Below are positions 18,443 through 26,284 of a stretch of DNA of 64,000 bases, one piece after another; position 1 is the stretch's first letter; each line of letters starts with the position of its first letter. The notes beneath the pieces were generated by a model. The model worked only from the letters and a program-made list of their open reading frames with translations. It ran no database searches and was not told where the DNA came from. The stretch is from JBLIRR01 sp049472395 (GTDB lineage: Bacteria > SZUA-182 > DTGQ01 > JBLIRR01). The DNA lies in NCBI GenBank assembly GCA_049472395.1, contig JBLIRR010000008.1, forward strand, positions 124,001 through 188,000. The letters run 5' to 3'. A program made the translations under genes and the position numbers.

Positions 18443-19252
18443 ATGTCAGTACAATGTGTCATCATACTTATATGTTTTCTGCTCCCACTTATGGGTAGTA
18501 CGAAGGTACGAGGGGAAGAGACAGAGGAAACAAACAACTGGAAGACACATATGGAGTTTTCTTATGTGAATATAGACGGTACTACTCGATCGCAGTCCCT
18601 GTTAGGGAAATTTGATGTGAGAAAAGAAGAGGGAGCGAACAGATATTTTGCAAAGGGCAACGTCCAGTATGGCAAGGATGTCCAGTATGGCAAGGATAAT
18701 GATAATGATAATGAAAGCAAAACATATGAAGAGACGGTAAATAAATGGTCATTGGAAGGCAGGTATGAGAAGACTGTGACTGAGAGGTCGTTTGGGTTTT
18801 TATCAGTGAACTATAGTGATGATAAATTCTCGGGCTATGATTACAGGGCCTCGGTTGGTCCTGGTTTTGGTTATGACTTTGTAAAAATGAAAAGGCATCA
18901 TTTAAAAGGCCTTTTATCTGCTCTTTATGCATATGACCGTTTTTCAGAATTAGAGGATAGTGAAGAATACGATTCATATGGCTCCGGGAAGGTGGCTGTT
19001 GATTATGTGTGGCGCGCCTCAAAAAACATAACCTTGAAAGAAATGGCCGATTATTCGCGCTCATTCGAGCTGAGTGATAAATATTTTATCAATTCTGAGA
19101 TCGCCCTTGAAATGAAAGTAAATACTTTTATGTCCTTGGGATTAAGCTATATTGTGGCCTATCAGAATGATATACCGTCTGATACCGTCTCTTCTCAAGA
19201 CATAGAGCATACGGACAAGACTCTCTTAACATCAATTATTATTGATTTATAA
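18443..19252 (+). CDS. DUF481-family outer membrane beta-barrel protein
   Basis: 269 residues with a signal peptide (CVIILICFLLPLMGSTKVRG) followed by alternating amphipathic strands, ending in a hydrophobic strand (LLTSIIIDL). The pattern matches DUF481/YdiY-type barrels: WKTHMEFSYVNIDGTTRS, SLEGRYEKTVTERSFGFLSV, GPGFGYDFVKMKRHHLKG. Family members are predicted outer-membrane proteins, some salt-induced. Strong Shine-Dalgarno AAGGAGG. An internal 18-base tandem duplication adds VQYGKD twice. The mechanosensitive channel gene begins 57 bases downstream, which may indicate a shared osmotic role. Confidence 0.88.
   Translation: MSVQCVIILICFLLPLMGSTKVRGEETEETNNWKTHMEFSYVNIDGTTRSQSLLGKFDVRKEEGANRYFAKGNVQYGKDVQYGKDNDNDNESKTYEETVNKWSLEGRYEKTVTERSFGFLSVNYSDDKFSGYDYRASVGPGFGYDFVKMKRHHLKGLLSALYAYDRFSELEDSEEYDSYGSGKVAVDYVWRASKNITLKEMADYSRSFELSDKYFINSEIALEMKVNTFMSLGLSYIVAYQNDIPSDTVSSQDIEHTDKTLLTSIIIDL
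18662..18715 (+). repeat. Short tandem repeats inside the DUF481 gene
   Basis: The 18-mer GTCCAGTATGGCAAGGAT occurs twice in a row (18662-18697), followed by three copies of a 6-base AATGAT-type unit (18698-18715). In protein this gives VQYGKD VQYGKD NDNDNE. All units are multiples of three, so copy-number change would keep the frame and vary an outer loop. Confidence 0.85.
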
Positions 19253-19279
19253 TTAAATATTATTGATTTACAATTAAAA
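19238..19279 (+). repeat. 21-base tandem duplication at the end of the DUF481 gene
   Basis: Two adjacent 21-base units (19238-19258 and 19259-19279), two mismatches apart, start ATTATTGATTTA. The first unit contains the TAA stop of the DUF481 gene. This is a recent local duplication in the short spacer before the mechanosensitive channel gene. Confidence 0.75.
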
Positions 19280-19309
19280 AAAAGAGAAATAAAGAAAGGT
19301 CTTGCGATC

Positions 19310-20377
19310 ATGCATAATATAATGGTGACCAATATTTGGAAAATAAGCATCTCATTAATCGTCCTTCCGATAGTTATTGCCCTGGGTATATTCGCATCCT
19401 CTCTTCTTTCTATTATTTTTGCACGATGGTTCAAAAGGACACTCTCTGATGTTGATGATCTCGCGATGAACTATATGAAAGGCCCTCTTCGTATTTTAAT
19501 CCCCCTCATGCTGGTCATGATAATTATGCCCTCTCTTGCGTTTCCTGGGTCATTAATAATCTTGATAAGGCATATCTTAAGCCTTTGTTTTATAGGGTGT
19601 CTTTCCTGGGTCCTCATCAATGGGGTGGTTTTCTTAAAAGAGATGATATCGAGGAAATATAATGTATCGGTCAAGGATAATCTTGTAGCTCGAAGAGTCC
19701 ATACACAACTGGAAGTAATAGAGCGTATTCTCATTGCCATCATTTTTATTATCGCCCTCTCGACCATGTTGATGACCTTCGAGAGAGTACGTCAGGTGGG
19801 CGTGAGTATTTTGGCCTCAGCGGGGATCGTTGGTGTCATTGCAGGCTTTGCAGCCCAGAAAAGCATTGCCACACTTTTTGCCGGTATCCAGATCGCGATT
19901 ACCCAGCCTTTTCGTATTGATGATGTGGTGATTGTGGAAAATGAATGGGGACGGATCGAAGAAATTACCTTGACCTACGTGGTTGTGAGGATTTGGGATT
20001 TAAGGCGGCTTGTGCTGCCCATCACCTATTTTCTGGAAAAACCTTTTCAGAATTGGACCCGCACCTCTGCTGATATACTGGGCACTATCTATATTTATGC
20101 TGATTATACCCTGCCGGTACAGAAGATACGGGAGGAGTTGCAAAGGATCCTTAAAGATTCTGAGTGGTGGGATGGAAAGGTGTCCGGGGTCCAGGTGACG
20201 AATGCATCTGAACATACAATCGAAATTCGTGCGCTGATAAGCGCCGCAGATTCCTCAGCAGCGTGGAATCTTCGCTGTGATGTCAGGGAGAAGCTCTTAG
20301 AGTATATTCAGAAAAATTATCCTGATTCCCTGCCAAAGGTGAGGGCAACACTTAACGAGCAGAGGATTTCCCAATAA
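19310..20377 (+). CDS. MscS-family mechanosensitive ion channel
   Basis: 355 residues. Four predicted membrane helices (about 8-32, 50-72, 82-102, 135-157) are followed by the pore helix and beta domain typical of MscS: VSILASAGIVGVIAGFAAQK, then IAITQPFRIDDVVIVENEWG and ITLTYVVVRIWDLRRLVLP. A cytoplasmic domain ends near SLPKVRATL. MscS-type channels open under membrane tension and release solutes during osmotic down-shock. Its stop codon is immediately adjacent to that of the convergent DUF362 gene (20377/20378), leaving no spacer. Confidence 0.95.
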   Translation: MHNIMVTNIWKISISLIVLPIVIALGIFASSLLSIIFARWFKRTLSDVDDLAMNYMKGPLRILIPLMLVMIIMPSLAFPGSLIILIRHILSLCFIGCLSWVLINGVVFLKEMISRKYNVSVKDNLVARRVHTQLEVIERILIAIIFIIALSTMLMTFERVRQVGVSILASAGIVGVIAGFAAQKSIATLFAGIQIAITQPFRIDDVVIVENEWGRIEEITLTYVVVRIWDLRRLVLPITYFLEKPFQNWTRTSADILGTIYIYADYTLPVQKIREELQRILKDSEWWDGKVSGVQVTNASEHTIEIRALISAADSSAAWNLRCDVREKLLEYIQKNYPDSLPKVRATLNEQRISQ

Positions 20378-21172
20378 TTAATGATCTGTTACTATGTGTA
20401 TCTTCTCCATATCACCAAGCGTCCCATGAGCATAAAGAAGATAGTCGATGTTTTTTGGATTGTGGCCCAAAAGAGTGCTTCCCACTGCATCAATTGCCAC
20501 CGGATCAAAACTTGCGAGGATCACATTGAGATTCTTCGGAATACCCGAAAGATGCATACCGGTCAACGCAACCGAAGCATCGACAACACACAAATCGGGC
20601 TTTTTGTAAAGGCATATATCAACGATTGATTTATCGATCGAGGGGAAATGAAGTTTTGATTTATTCCACGTGTCTGCATAAAAGGGTGCTGGTGCAAGGC
20701 CGAACATATTTTTCATCGCAATGGTAGTGTGGGTAAAACTGTGGTCCTTAAGGACCGGTAGTGAGATAATGAAGGCATTGAGGACAATTTCCGGAAGATA
20801 AAGCTCTTTAAGCTGGAAGGTGTCTCTCCGCACTAGGAGAGAAGCTTTTTCCCTATTGAAATCGATGAGTAAAAGGCCATATTGTTGAGCGAGCCGAACG
20901 TATCCATTCGCAGAATAACTCTCAATCGTCTCTCCGCTTCCGCACCCTTCGCCGATTGCAATGGTGGCTTTTGAATGGTTCCTGCAATATTTATATACTG
21001 CTTCAACAGCTCCCACAGGTGTGGTGACCGGGGGCTTATTCGCATTAGTAAGATTAGGTTTGATAATAATAAGGCCATCATCGGGAAGTCGTTTATGAGC
21101 GCCGATCACATTGAGTGCTTTGAAAATGCTCTGCTCATAATTTGAAAATGTAATCTTAGCTACCTTGCTCAT
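20378..21172 (-). CDS. DUF362-family protein
   Basis: 264 residues matching DUF362: LPDDGLIIIKPNLTNANKPP near the start, the AIGEGCGSGE turn, the LPVLKDHSFTHTTIAMKNM core and the VALTGMHLSGIP/SFDPVAIDAVGS segments. Most DUF362 proteins carry a ferredoxin-like 4Fe-4S domain at the C-terminus. This one has none, so it represents the core domain only. Function is unknown; the family is common in anaerobes. It is transcribed divergently from the Mut7-C-like gene across a symmetric promoter region (21180-21232). Confidence 0.88.
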   Translation of the reverse strand: MSKVAKITFSNYEQSIFKALNVIGAHKRLPDDGLIIIKPNLTNANKPPVTTPVGAVEAVYKYCRNHSKATIAIGEGCGSGETIESYSANGYVRLAQQYGLLLIDFNREKASLLVRRDTFQLKELYLPEIVLNAFIISLPVLKDHSFTHTTIAMKNMFGLAPAPFYADTWNKSKLHFPSIDKSIVDICLYKKPDLCVVDASVALTGMHLSGIPKNLNVILASFDPVAIDAVGSTLLGHNPKNIDYLLYAHGTLGDMEKIHIVTDH

Positions 21173-21179
21173 TTACACT

Positions 21180-21232
21180 ATCATACCACAGAAGAGCGGA
21201 AAATTTAAAGGAAAAATTTCTTGTGGTATAAT
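21180..21232. promoter_or_regulatory. Symmetric divergent promoter region with near-perfect 11-base arms
   Basis: ATCATACCACA (21180-21190) and TGTGGTATAAT (21222-21232) are inverted copies with one mismatch. Each arm includes a -10-like hexamer pointing outward: TATGAT toward DUF362 and TATAAT toward the Mut7-C-like gene. One regulator or matched promoters could serve both genes. Confidence 0.4.
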
Positions 21233-21289
21233 GAATACGCTACGGCCTGCAAGGGTGAAACTTGATATCATGTGTGAGCATTTTACCTT

Positions 21290-21883
21290 ATGAAGAAGGC
21301 GACAGTTACACTCAGGTTCTATGAAGAATTAAATGATCATCTCCCCACTCAAAGACGCAAGCGAGATTTTCATTTAATTGTTAAGGATTCTCCCACGGTA
21401 GAACAAATTATAGAGTCGGTGGGAGTTCCCGCACGGGAGGTGGATTTGATCCTCGTGAACGGCACGTCGGTTTCCTTTTCCCATATCGCGCAGGATGGAG
21501 ACAGGATTTCTGTATACCCGGTGTTTGAGAGCTTTGATATTTCAAAGGTCACGAAGCTCAGGGAAAGGCCGCTTCGAAGACCCACATTTATAGTAGATAT
21601 AGGCTTGGAAAAACTAGGGGAATATTTACAAAAATATAAATTTAACACATCCTACGGCAAAAAGTATAGCGAGGAGGATATCATAAAGCTTTCTGTAAAA
21701 GAAAAAAGAACACTCCTTACCATGAGGAGAGATTTTCTGAAAATGAGCGGTGTCATGAGAGGGTATCTCGTAAAACATAGTGACCCTCGTAAACAGTTAA
21801 AGGAAGTGATAGAGCATTTTGACCTCTATGGCCTCACGCCTGAAGATTCAAAACAAGAATTGTTATCTCTATTCGGAGATTAG
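21290..21883 (+). CDS. Ubiquitin-like (ThiS/MoaD) domain fused to a shortened Mut7-C-type PIN nuclease domain
   Basis: 197 residues. Residues 1-80 are a beta-grasp domain (VTLRFYEELNDHLP, LVNGTSVSFSH, DGDRISVYPVFESF) like the N-terminal ubiquitin-like domain found on Mut7-C proteins. Residues 95-197 align with Mut7-C: TFIVDIGLEKLGEYLQKYKF in place of the usual FLVDGMLGKLARWLR type, and TLLTMRRDFLKM for the LLTRDRxLL motif. The acidic Asp of VD is retained, but the second Asp-rich motif is altered and the C-terminal zinc ribbon (two CxxC pairs) is absent. It may be a catalytically weakened or dead RNase. Length is short for the family (usually ~240-250). Confidence 0.78.
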   Translation: MKKATVTLRFYEELNDHLPTQRRKRDFHLIVKDSPTVEQIIESVGVPAREVDLILVNGTSVSFSHIAQDGDRISVYPVFESFDISKVTKLRERPLRRPTFIVDIGLEKLGEYLQKYKFNTSYGKKYSEEDIIKLSVKEKRTLLTMRRDFLKMSGVMRGYLVKHSDPRKQLKEVIEHFDLYGLTPEDSKQELLSLFGD

Positions 21884-22027
21884 TTCGTCATTCTTTCACA
21901 GTTTCCAGGTAATTGGCTCCTCGTTTTGAAAGATTAACGCCCCCTTATACTTTTTAAGAGTGTGCCAGAATTAGAATTGCTGATACCGAACATTCAATAG
22001 CAATGAATGATAAAAGGAGGGATTTGA

Positions 22028-22081
22028 ATGCAAGGCGGTGATGGATCGAGGTATATAAGAGTGGGGCATATATGCCGATAA
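22028..22081 (+). other. 17-codon open frame with a strong Shine-Dalgarno (possible leader peptide)
   Basis: AAAAGGAGGG (22011-22020) stands 7 bases before an ATG that opens a 17-residue frame, MQGGDGSRYIRVGHICR, ending 55 bases before the glycosyltransferase gene. It could be a leader peptide or chance. The rest of the 253-base gap shows nothing recognisable. Confidence 0.2.
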
Positions 22082-22136
22082 GTGATTTATAACCTGTAGA
22101 AAAGTACATTTATTGAAGGAAATAATGGAGGATCAG

Positions 22137-23363
22137 ATGGAGAGTATAAAAGCATTGATCATAACAAATGAATTTCCGCCGCATGTGTATGATGGAGCAG
22201 GCGTGCATCTTAATTACCTTATTCAAGAGCTGCGCAAATTGATTGATGTAAAGGTTCGATATTTCGGTTCCCAGAGTGAAAGTGTTAAGAACCTTGACGT
22301 ACACGGGTCTGACAAGGACAAGGCATTATGTGCATCCTGTCCGAAGGAATTGGAACCTGCCTTTTCGTCGTGTTATCATCGTTCCGTCGGATTTTGCGCA
22401 ACGAAGATTGATGCCGATCTTATTCACTGCCATACGTGGTATACTTATTTAGCCGGTATTTTAGCAAAATATCGTTACGGAATCCCCTTAGTTCTTACCA
22501 TACACTCTCTGGAGCTGCTTTGCCCCTGGAAGCGGGAACAGGGTGACGGTAAGTATGATTTATCCTGCTGGCTGGAGAAGAAAGCGATTGAAATATCTGA
22601 CAGGATAATAGTCTTCTCAAAAGCCGCCAAACAAGATGTTCTCAATAATTTTGATGTGGACATGAGAAAGGTAAGGGTGATTTATAATGGTATTGATACC
22701 AATGAATACTCGCATATTCACTCACAGGAGGTCCTTGACAAGTATGGTATTGATAAGGAGAAACCCTATGTCCTCTTTGTAGGGAGGATCACGCCGCCGA
22801 AAGGAATTCTTTATCTGATGCATGCTATTCTTTTCATTGATTGGCATATACAAGTTGTGTTATGTGCCGAGGCTCCTGAGACAAAAGGGCTTGAAGAAGA
22901 GATGAAGAGAATTATTGCACAAGAGCGGGAGCGCGGCAGGTCCGTCTTTTGGATTCAAGAGAGGGTGGATAAAAAATCCTTACTCGGCCTTTATTCACAT
23001 GCTGCTGCTTTTTGCAATCCCTCCATATATGAGCCTTTTGGTATTACTAACCTTGAGGCAATGGCATGCGAAACACCGGTTGTCGCAAGCTGTATCGGGG
23101 GTATAAAAGAGGTGGTAGTCCCCAGTGAAACAGGGCTGCTTGTAGAATTTGAAACAAAGGGAAATGGATCTTTCGAACCTGCTAATCCCGACCAGTTTTC
23201 AAAGGATCTTGCCTTCATGATAAATCAGTGTGTCAAAAGGCCGCAAAAGTCTGCGGATATGGCAAAAAAAAGCCGCACACGCGCAGAAGAGATTTTTAAC
23301 TGGAAGACTATTGCACAGAAAACAGTGAACCTTTATAAAATCTTATTAGGTAGAGATCTTTGA
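22137..23363 (+). CDS. GT4-family glycosyltransferase, glycogen-synthase-like
   Basis: 408 residues with a GT-B fold of family GT4. The N-terminal domain starts SIKALIITNEFPPHVYDGAG (the Gly-rich donor/acceptor loop) and includes LIHCHTWYTYLAG. The C-terminal domain has YVLFVGRITPPKGI and the E-x7-E motif region YEPFGITNLEAMACETPVVA, ending with IGGIKEVV. The pattern fits the short glycogen synthase/maltosyltransferase type of GT4 (GlgA of actinobacterial type), though other GT4 sugars are possible. Start chosen at 22137 because GGAGG lies 5 bases before it. In-frame alternatives at 22125 (ATG) and 22113 (TTG) add only a few residues. Confidence 0.88.
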   Translation: MESIKALIITNEFPPHVYDGAGVHLNYLIQELRKLIDVKVRYFGSQSESVKNLDVHGSDKDKALCASCPKELEPAFSSCYHRSVGFCATKIDADLIHCHTWYTYLAGILAKYRYGIPLVLTIHSLELLCPWKREQGDGKYDLSCWLEKKAIEISDRIIVFSKAAKQDVLNNFDVDMRKVRVIYNGIDTNEYSHIHSQEVLDKYGIDKEKPYVLFVGRITPPKGILYLMHAILFIDWHIQVVLCAEAPETKGLEEEMKRIIAQERERGRSVFWIQERVDKKSLLGLYSHAAAFCNPSIYEPFGITNLEAMACETPVVASCIGGIKEVVVPSETGLLVEFETKGNGSFEPANPDQFSKDLAFMINQCVKRPQKSADMAKKSRTRAEEIFNWKTIAQKTVNLYKILLGRDL

Positions 23364-23393
23364 TATCCATAATAACTTTTATGAAAATATTAC

Positions 23394-23867
23394 TTAAGGA
23401 TGTAAAATCACTAGATCATCAAAATATTTTCGATAAAATCCTCTATCCCTTGTTATGAGTCTATCAGCTAACATTTTGGCATGAGCACCGATCAAAAAAT
23501 CACTTAAGATATGCTGACGATAAGAAATAGTTTTTTTACAATATTGACAGAAACATTTTTGATGTTTCCCACAAGAAGGGCAAAGAATAAGATGTTTTCT
23601 TCCCTCAATATAGATTTTCCACGCACGGCTTGCTTCAAAAAGTGATTCAGCATTTGATTGTATTAATTTTATCCCTGTATCTTGTAAAAACTTTCTGATG
23701 TCTGAAAACGATAAAAATTGAGCTGCCAATTCTGAAAAGACTATTTCGCAAATAATAAGTTCATCACTTGGACCAATATTGGTCAGACAGTTTAAAGAAG
23801 ATGAAAGGTAATTGGAATTTGGTATTAAAATATCGAGAAATACATTAGTATCAACTGCTAAAATCAT
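23394..23867 (-). CDS. vapC: PIN-domain toxin (VapC-like) with an inserted cysteine cluster
   Basis: 157 residues. The PIN fold is shown by MILAVDTNVFLDIL, VFSELAAQF, HILSDFLIGAHA and DRLITRDRGFY, giving the four acidic metal-binding positions of a VapC-type RNase. Between the second and third acidic motifs is an unusual cysteine cluster, CPSCGKHQKCFCQYC, that looks like a zinc ribbon and is not part of typical VapC. It overlaps the antitoxin gene by 17 bases, the usual toxin-antitoxin arrangement. A GTG at 23879 in the same frame is an alternative start; I chose the ATG because PIN proteins begin right at this strand. Confidence 0.87.
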   Translation of the reverse strand: MILAVDTNVFLDILIPNSNYLSSSLNCLTNIGPSDELIICEIVFSELAAQFLSFSDIRKFLQDTGIKLIQSNAESLFEASRAWKIYIEGRKHLILCPSCGKHQKCFCQYCKKTISYRQHILSDFLIGAHAKMLADRLITRDRGFYRKYFDDLVILHP

Positions 23868-24096
23868 CTTCCGTACCACGCAACTCGTTTATGATATCAT
23901 CAGAATCTTTTCCTTGAAGATGTGAAAGAAATCCTATATAGTTTTTAATATTCTTAATTGAGGATTTTTTATTCTTTATAAGGATAATCTTCTTACCATC
24001 TTGCTGAAAAGTTACTTCATCTCCAATTTCTATTTTTAACATTTTTCTAATATGAATAGGAATTGTAACTTGGCCTTTTTGAGTCACTTTAGGCAT
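23851..24096 (-). CDS. vapB: AbrB/SpoVT-type antitoxin (VapB-like)
   Basis: 81 residues. An AbrB swapped-hairpin DNA-binding domain covers residues 1-45 (MPKVTQKGQVTIPIHIRKML, then GDEVTFQQDGKKIILIK), followed by a tail that would bind and block the PIN toxin. It is first in the pair, with GGGAGG 11 bases before the ATG. AbrB-type antitoxins repress their own operon; a consensus promoter with an overlapping imperfect palindrome lies 33-61 bases upstream. Confidence 0.92.
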   Translation of the reverse strand: MPKVTQKGQVTIPIHIRKMLKIEIGDEVTFQQDGKKIILIKNKKSSIKNIKNYIGFLSHLQGKDSDDIINELRGTEDDFSS

Positions 24097-24128
24097 GATC
24101 TGAATACCTCCCGATTAGTCTTACTTAA

Positions 24129-24157
24129 AGTATTACTTATTACTACATTTTTGTCAA
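24129..24157 (-). promoter_or_regulatory. Promoter and likely operator of the vapBC pair
   Basis: On the minus strand: -35 TTGACA (perfect, 24152-24157), a 17-base spacer, -10 AATACT (24129-24134). The sequence AGTAATAAGTAATACT overlapping the -10 box is an imperfect palindrome and a reasonable binding site for the AbrB-type antitoxin. Confidence 0.55.
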
Positions 24158-24233
24158 GCTTTTTTTGTATAACCAGAATATCTCTTTTTTGAGCCTTAAA
24201 AATCTAGCGAAGCTCCGTCGAAAATAAACCTAT

Positions 24234-24260
24234 AACCTCGTCGGTTTGAGAGGGAGCTTC
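24234..24260 (-). repeat. Dispersed 27-base repeat, copy 2
   Basis: Reverse-strand match (23 of 27) to 11745-11771. An inverted GAAGCTCC arm lies nearby at about 24199-24206, so this copy can form an imperfect hairpin of about 60 bases. It lies just past the 3' end of the MacB-like permease gene. Confidence 0.55.
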
Positions 24261-24298
24261 GTGCGAGTATGGAGGGTGGAGCCTGGACCTGTGAGTGC

Positions 24299-25570
24299 TT
24301 ACTCATGCCTTAATGCGATGATGGGGTCGACCTTTGCAGCACGGGAGGCCGGGTATAATCCGAAGATAATACCGATCCCGACACTAATACACAGAGGGAG
24401 AATGATACTCCACATGGTAATAACCGTTGGCATGCCGGCCACCAGAGTTATAAGTAAAGGGATAAGGATGCCCAGTCCGATCCCGAGTATTCCGCCAACA
24501 GTGGAAAGCACGGTGGTCTCTATGAGAAACTGGGAAATAATCTGGCCCCTTTTCGCTCCGATAGCCCTCCTGATGCCTATCTCACGGGTCCTCTCGGTGA
24601 CTGAGGCGAGCATAATATTCATAATGCCTATCCCCCCTACAAGAAGACTTATGCAGGCAATAGAGCCAAGAACAATATTAAAGGTCCGTTTCGTCGCCTG
24701 TGCCTGTTTCAGCAATGCCAGTGGCACACTCACAGAATAATCTTTCTTTTTGTGAAAGCGCTGCAGCATCTCCTCAATTCCCCGTGCGGTAGGTTCAACT
24801 CTTTCCAGACGATCAACTTTCACAATGATTTGATGCAACTCGACCCTGCTCAATTCCATAGATCCGGACCTGGCACGAAAGGTGGTATCTCCGAAGTAAC
24901 CCCGGGCCACGTTAAGAGGGATATACACATCTATTTCTTGATCAGGTATTTGAATATTTCCCGCTGTGCCACCCTCACTTTTCACAATACCGATGATTTC
25001 AAAATATTCACCTCCTATGCGGAAAAACTGCCCTATTGTATGCTCTGCGGCAAGGAGCTTTCTGGCGCCAAATTCAGTGAGAACGGCCACTGGTGCATGG
25101 TTTAATTCATCTGATGGCAAAATCACCCGCCCGGCCAAAACTGGTCTTTCTACTAAGTCAAACCAATTGGCGTTTGTCCCGACTATGCGAAGTTCCATGG
25201 TCTTATCGTAAAGACGCGCTTCTTTTCTGATAATTTTGGCCGGCGCTGTCTCTTCAATCCAACTGAAGGTCTCGTCTATCCTCTCGTGATCTTCATATGT
25301 CAAACCATAGACACTCATGAATCTGCGCGTATTCTGGGTGGTGCCGTCCTCATCAGCGGGTTTTATTGAGCTGACTATTATATTAGAGCTGCCCAGTTTT
25401 TTTATTTGTTCCATGGCTTCTTTGCTCGCTCCCTCTCCCACGGCGAGCATTGCCACGACGCTCCCCACGCCAAAAATAACCCCCAATACCGTAAGCAATG
25501 AGCGAAGCTTATGAAGCAAAAGATTTTCAATCCCCAGGCAAATATTACGTACCAATTTTGAACGTTTCAT
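24299..25570 (-). CDS. MacB-like ABC transporter permease (FtsX fold)
   Basis: 423 residues: an N-terminal transmembrane helix (LLTVLGVIFGVGSVVAMLAV), a periplasmic MacB-PCD domain (about 50-270) and three C-terminal membrane helices with the FtsX core (IMNIMLASVTERTREIGIRRA and IGAKRGQIISQFLIE). This type couples cytoplasmic ATP hydrolysis to conformational change of the periplasmic adaptor rather than moving substrate through its own helices. Its ATG shares one base with the stop of the ATPase gene (TAATG). It is the last gene of the efflux operon. Confidence 0.94.
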   Translation of the reverse strand: MKRSKLVRNICLGIENLLLHKLRSLLTVLGVIFGVGSVVAMLAVGEGASKEAMEQIKKLGSSNIIVSSIKPADEDGTTQNTRRFMSVYGLTYEDHERIDETFSWIEETAPAKIIRKEARLYDKTMELRIVGTNANWFDLVERPVLAGRVILPSDELNHAPVAVLTEFGARKLLAAEHTIGQFFRIGGEYFEIIGIVKSEGGTAGNIQIPDQEIDVYIPLNVARGYFGDTTFRARSGSMELSRVELHQIIVKVDRLERVEPTARGIEEMLQRFHKKKDYSVSVPLALLKQAQATKRTFNIVLGSIACISLLVGGIGIMNIMLASVTERTREIGIRRAIGAKRGQIISQFLIETTVLSTVGGILGIGLGILIPLLITLVAGMPTVITMWSIILPLCISVGIGIIFGLYPASRAAKVDPIIALRHE

Positions 25571-26283
25571 TACACATCCTTTTCGATACGGTCGATAGCT
25601 CCATCGCGCATGTAAAGCCTGTGCGTTGCGTATGCAGCGATCTGTGATTCATGAGTCACCATAATAATGGTCTTTCCCTGCCTATGCAAGTTTACAAGGA
25701 TATCGAGTATCTGTTTTCCCGTGGCGCTGTCAAGATTACCTGTGGGCTCATCGGCAAACAGGATTTGAGGATCATTTGCAAGAGCCCTGGCAATGGCCAC
25801 TCGTTGCATTTGACCGCCTGAAAGCTCAGAGGGGCGGTGCATGAGTCTATCCTCAAGCCCTACCATGGAAGCCAATTCGCGGGCTCGCTCAATGCTTTGG
25901 CCGCTGTCCCACCCAAGGTAATAAAGCGGCAATTCGATGTTTCTTTGCACGGTCAATTGAGGTATCAGATTAAAGCTCTGGAAAATAAAACCTATGTATT
26001 TGAGCCGAAGCTCGCTCAATGCATCATCGTCAAGCGCATTCACATCTTTCCCCGCGAGCAGGTAATGTCCTGATGTCAAGCGGTCGAGACAGCCGAGGAT
26101 ATTCATGGTTGTGCTCTTTCCGGAACCGCTTGGCCCCATGATTGCCCAGAAGCTTCCTTTGTCAAAAGAAATAGTAACCTCGGCAAGGGCCTTTACTTCC
26201 TGCGTTCCCATATGATAGATCTTTGTCGCATCCACAAGCCGGATGAGAGAATGTTCTGAATTTAAGGGTGGTAATTGGTCCAT
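25570..26283 (-). CDS. MacB/LolD-type ABC transporter ATP-binding protein
   Basis: 237 residues. Walker A is GPSGSGKST, the Q-loop sits in IFQSFNLIPQLTV, the signature is LSGGQMQRVAIARAL, Walker B is ILFADEPTGNLD and the H-loop is MVTHESQ. It powers the MacB-like permease encoded next. An open frame extends 58 codons upstream inside the adaptor gene, but that part has no ABC sequence. The ATG at 26283, one base after the adaptor stop, gives the normal family length, so it was chosen. Translation is probably coupled to the adaptor gene. Confidence 0.94.
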   Translation of the reverse strand: MDQLPPLNSEHSLIRLVDATKIYHMGTQEVKALAEVTISFDKGSFWAIMGPSGSGKSTTMNILGCLDRLTSGHYLLAGKDVNALDDDALSELRLKYIGFIFQSFNLIPQLTVQRNIELPLYYLGWDSGQSIERARELASMVGLEDRLMHRPSELSGGQMQRVAIARALANDPQILFADEPTGNLDSATGKQILDILVNLHRQGKTIIMVTHESQIAAYATHRLYMRDGAIDRIEKDV

Positions 26284-26284
26284 A

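Noticed and set aside
24246..24740. 164-codon plus-strand frame
   Set aside because: It is antisense to the MacB-like permease 3' end. Hydrophobicity mirrors the permease and there is no start signal.
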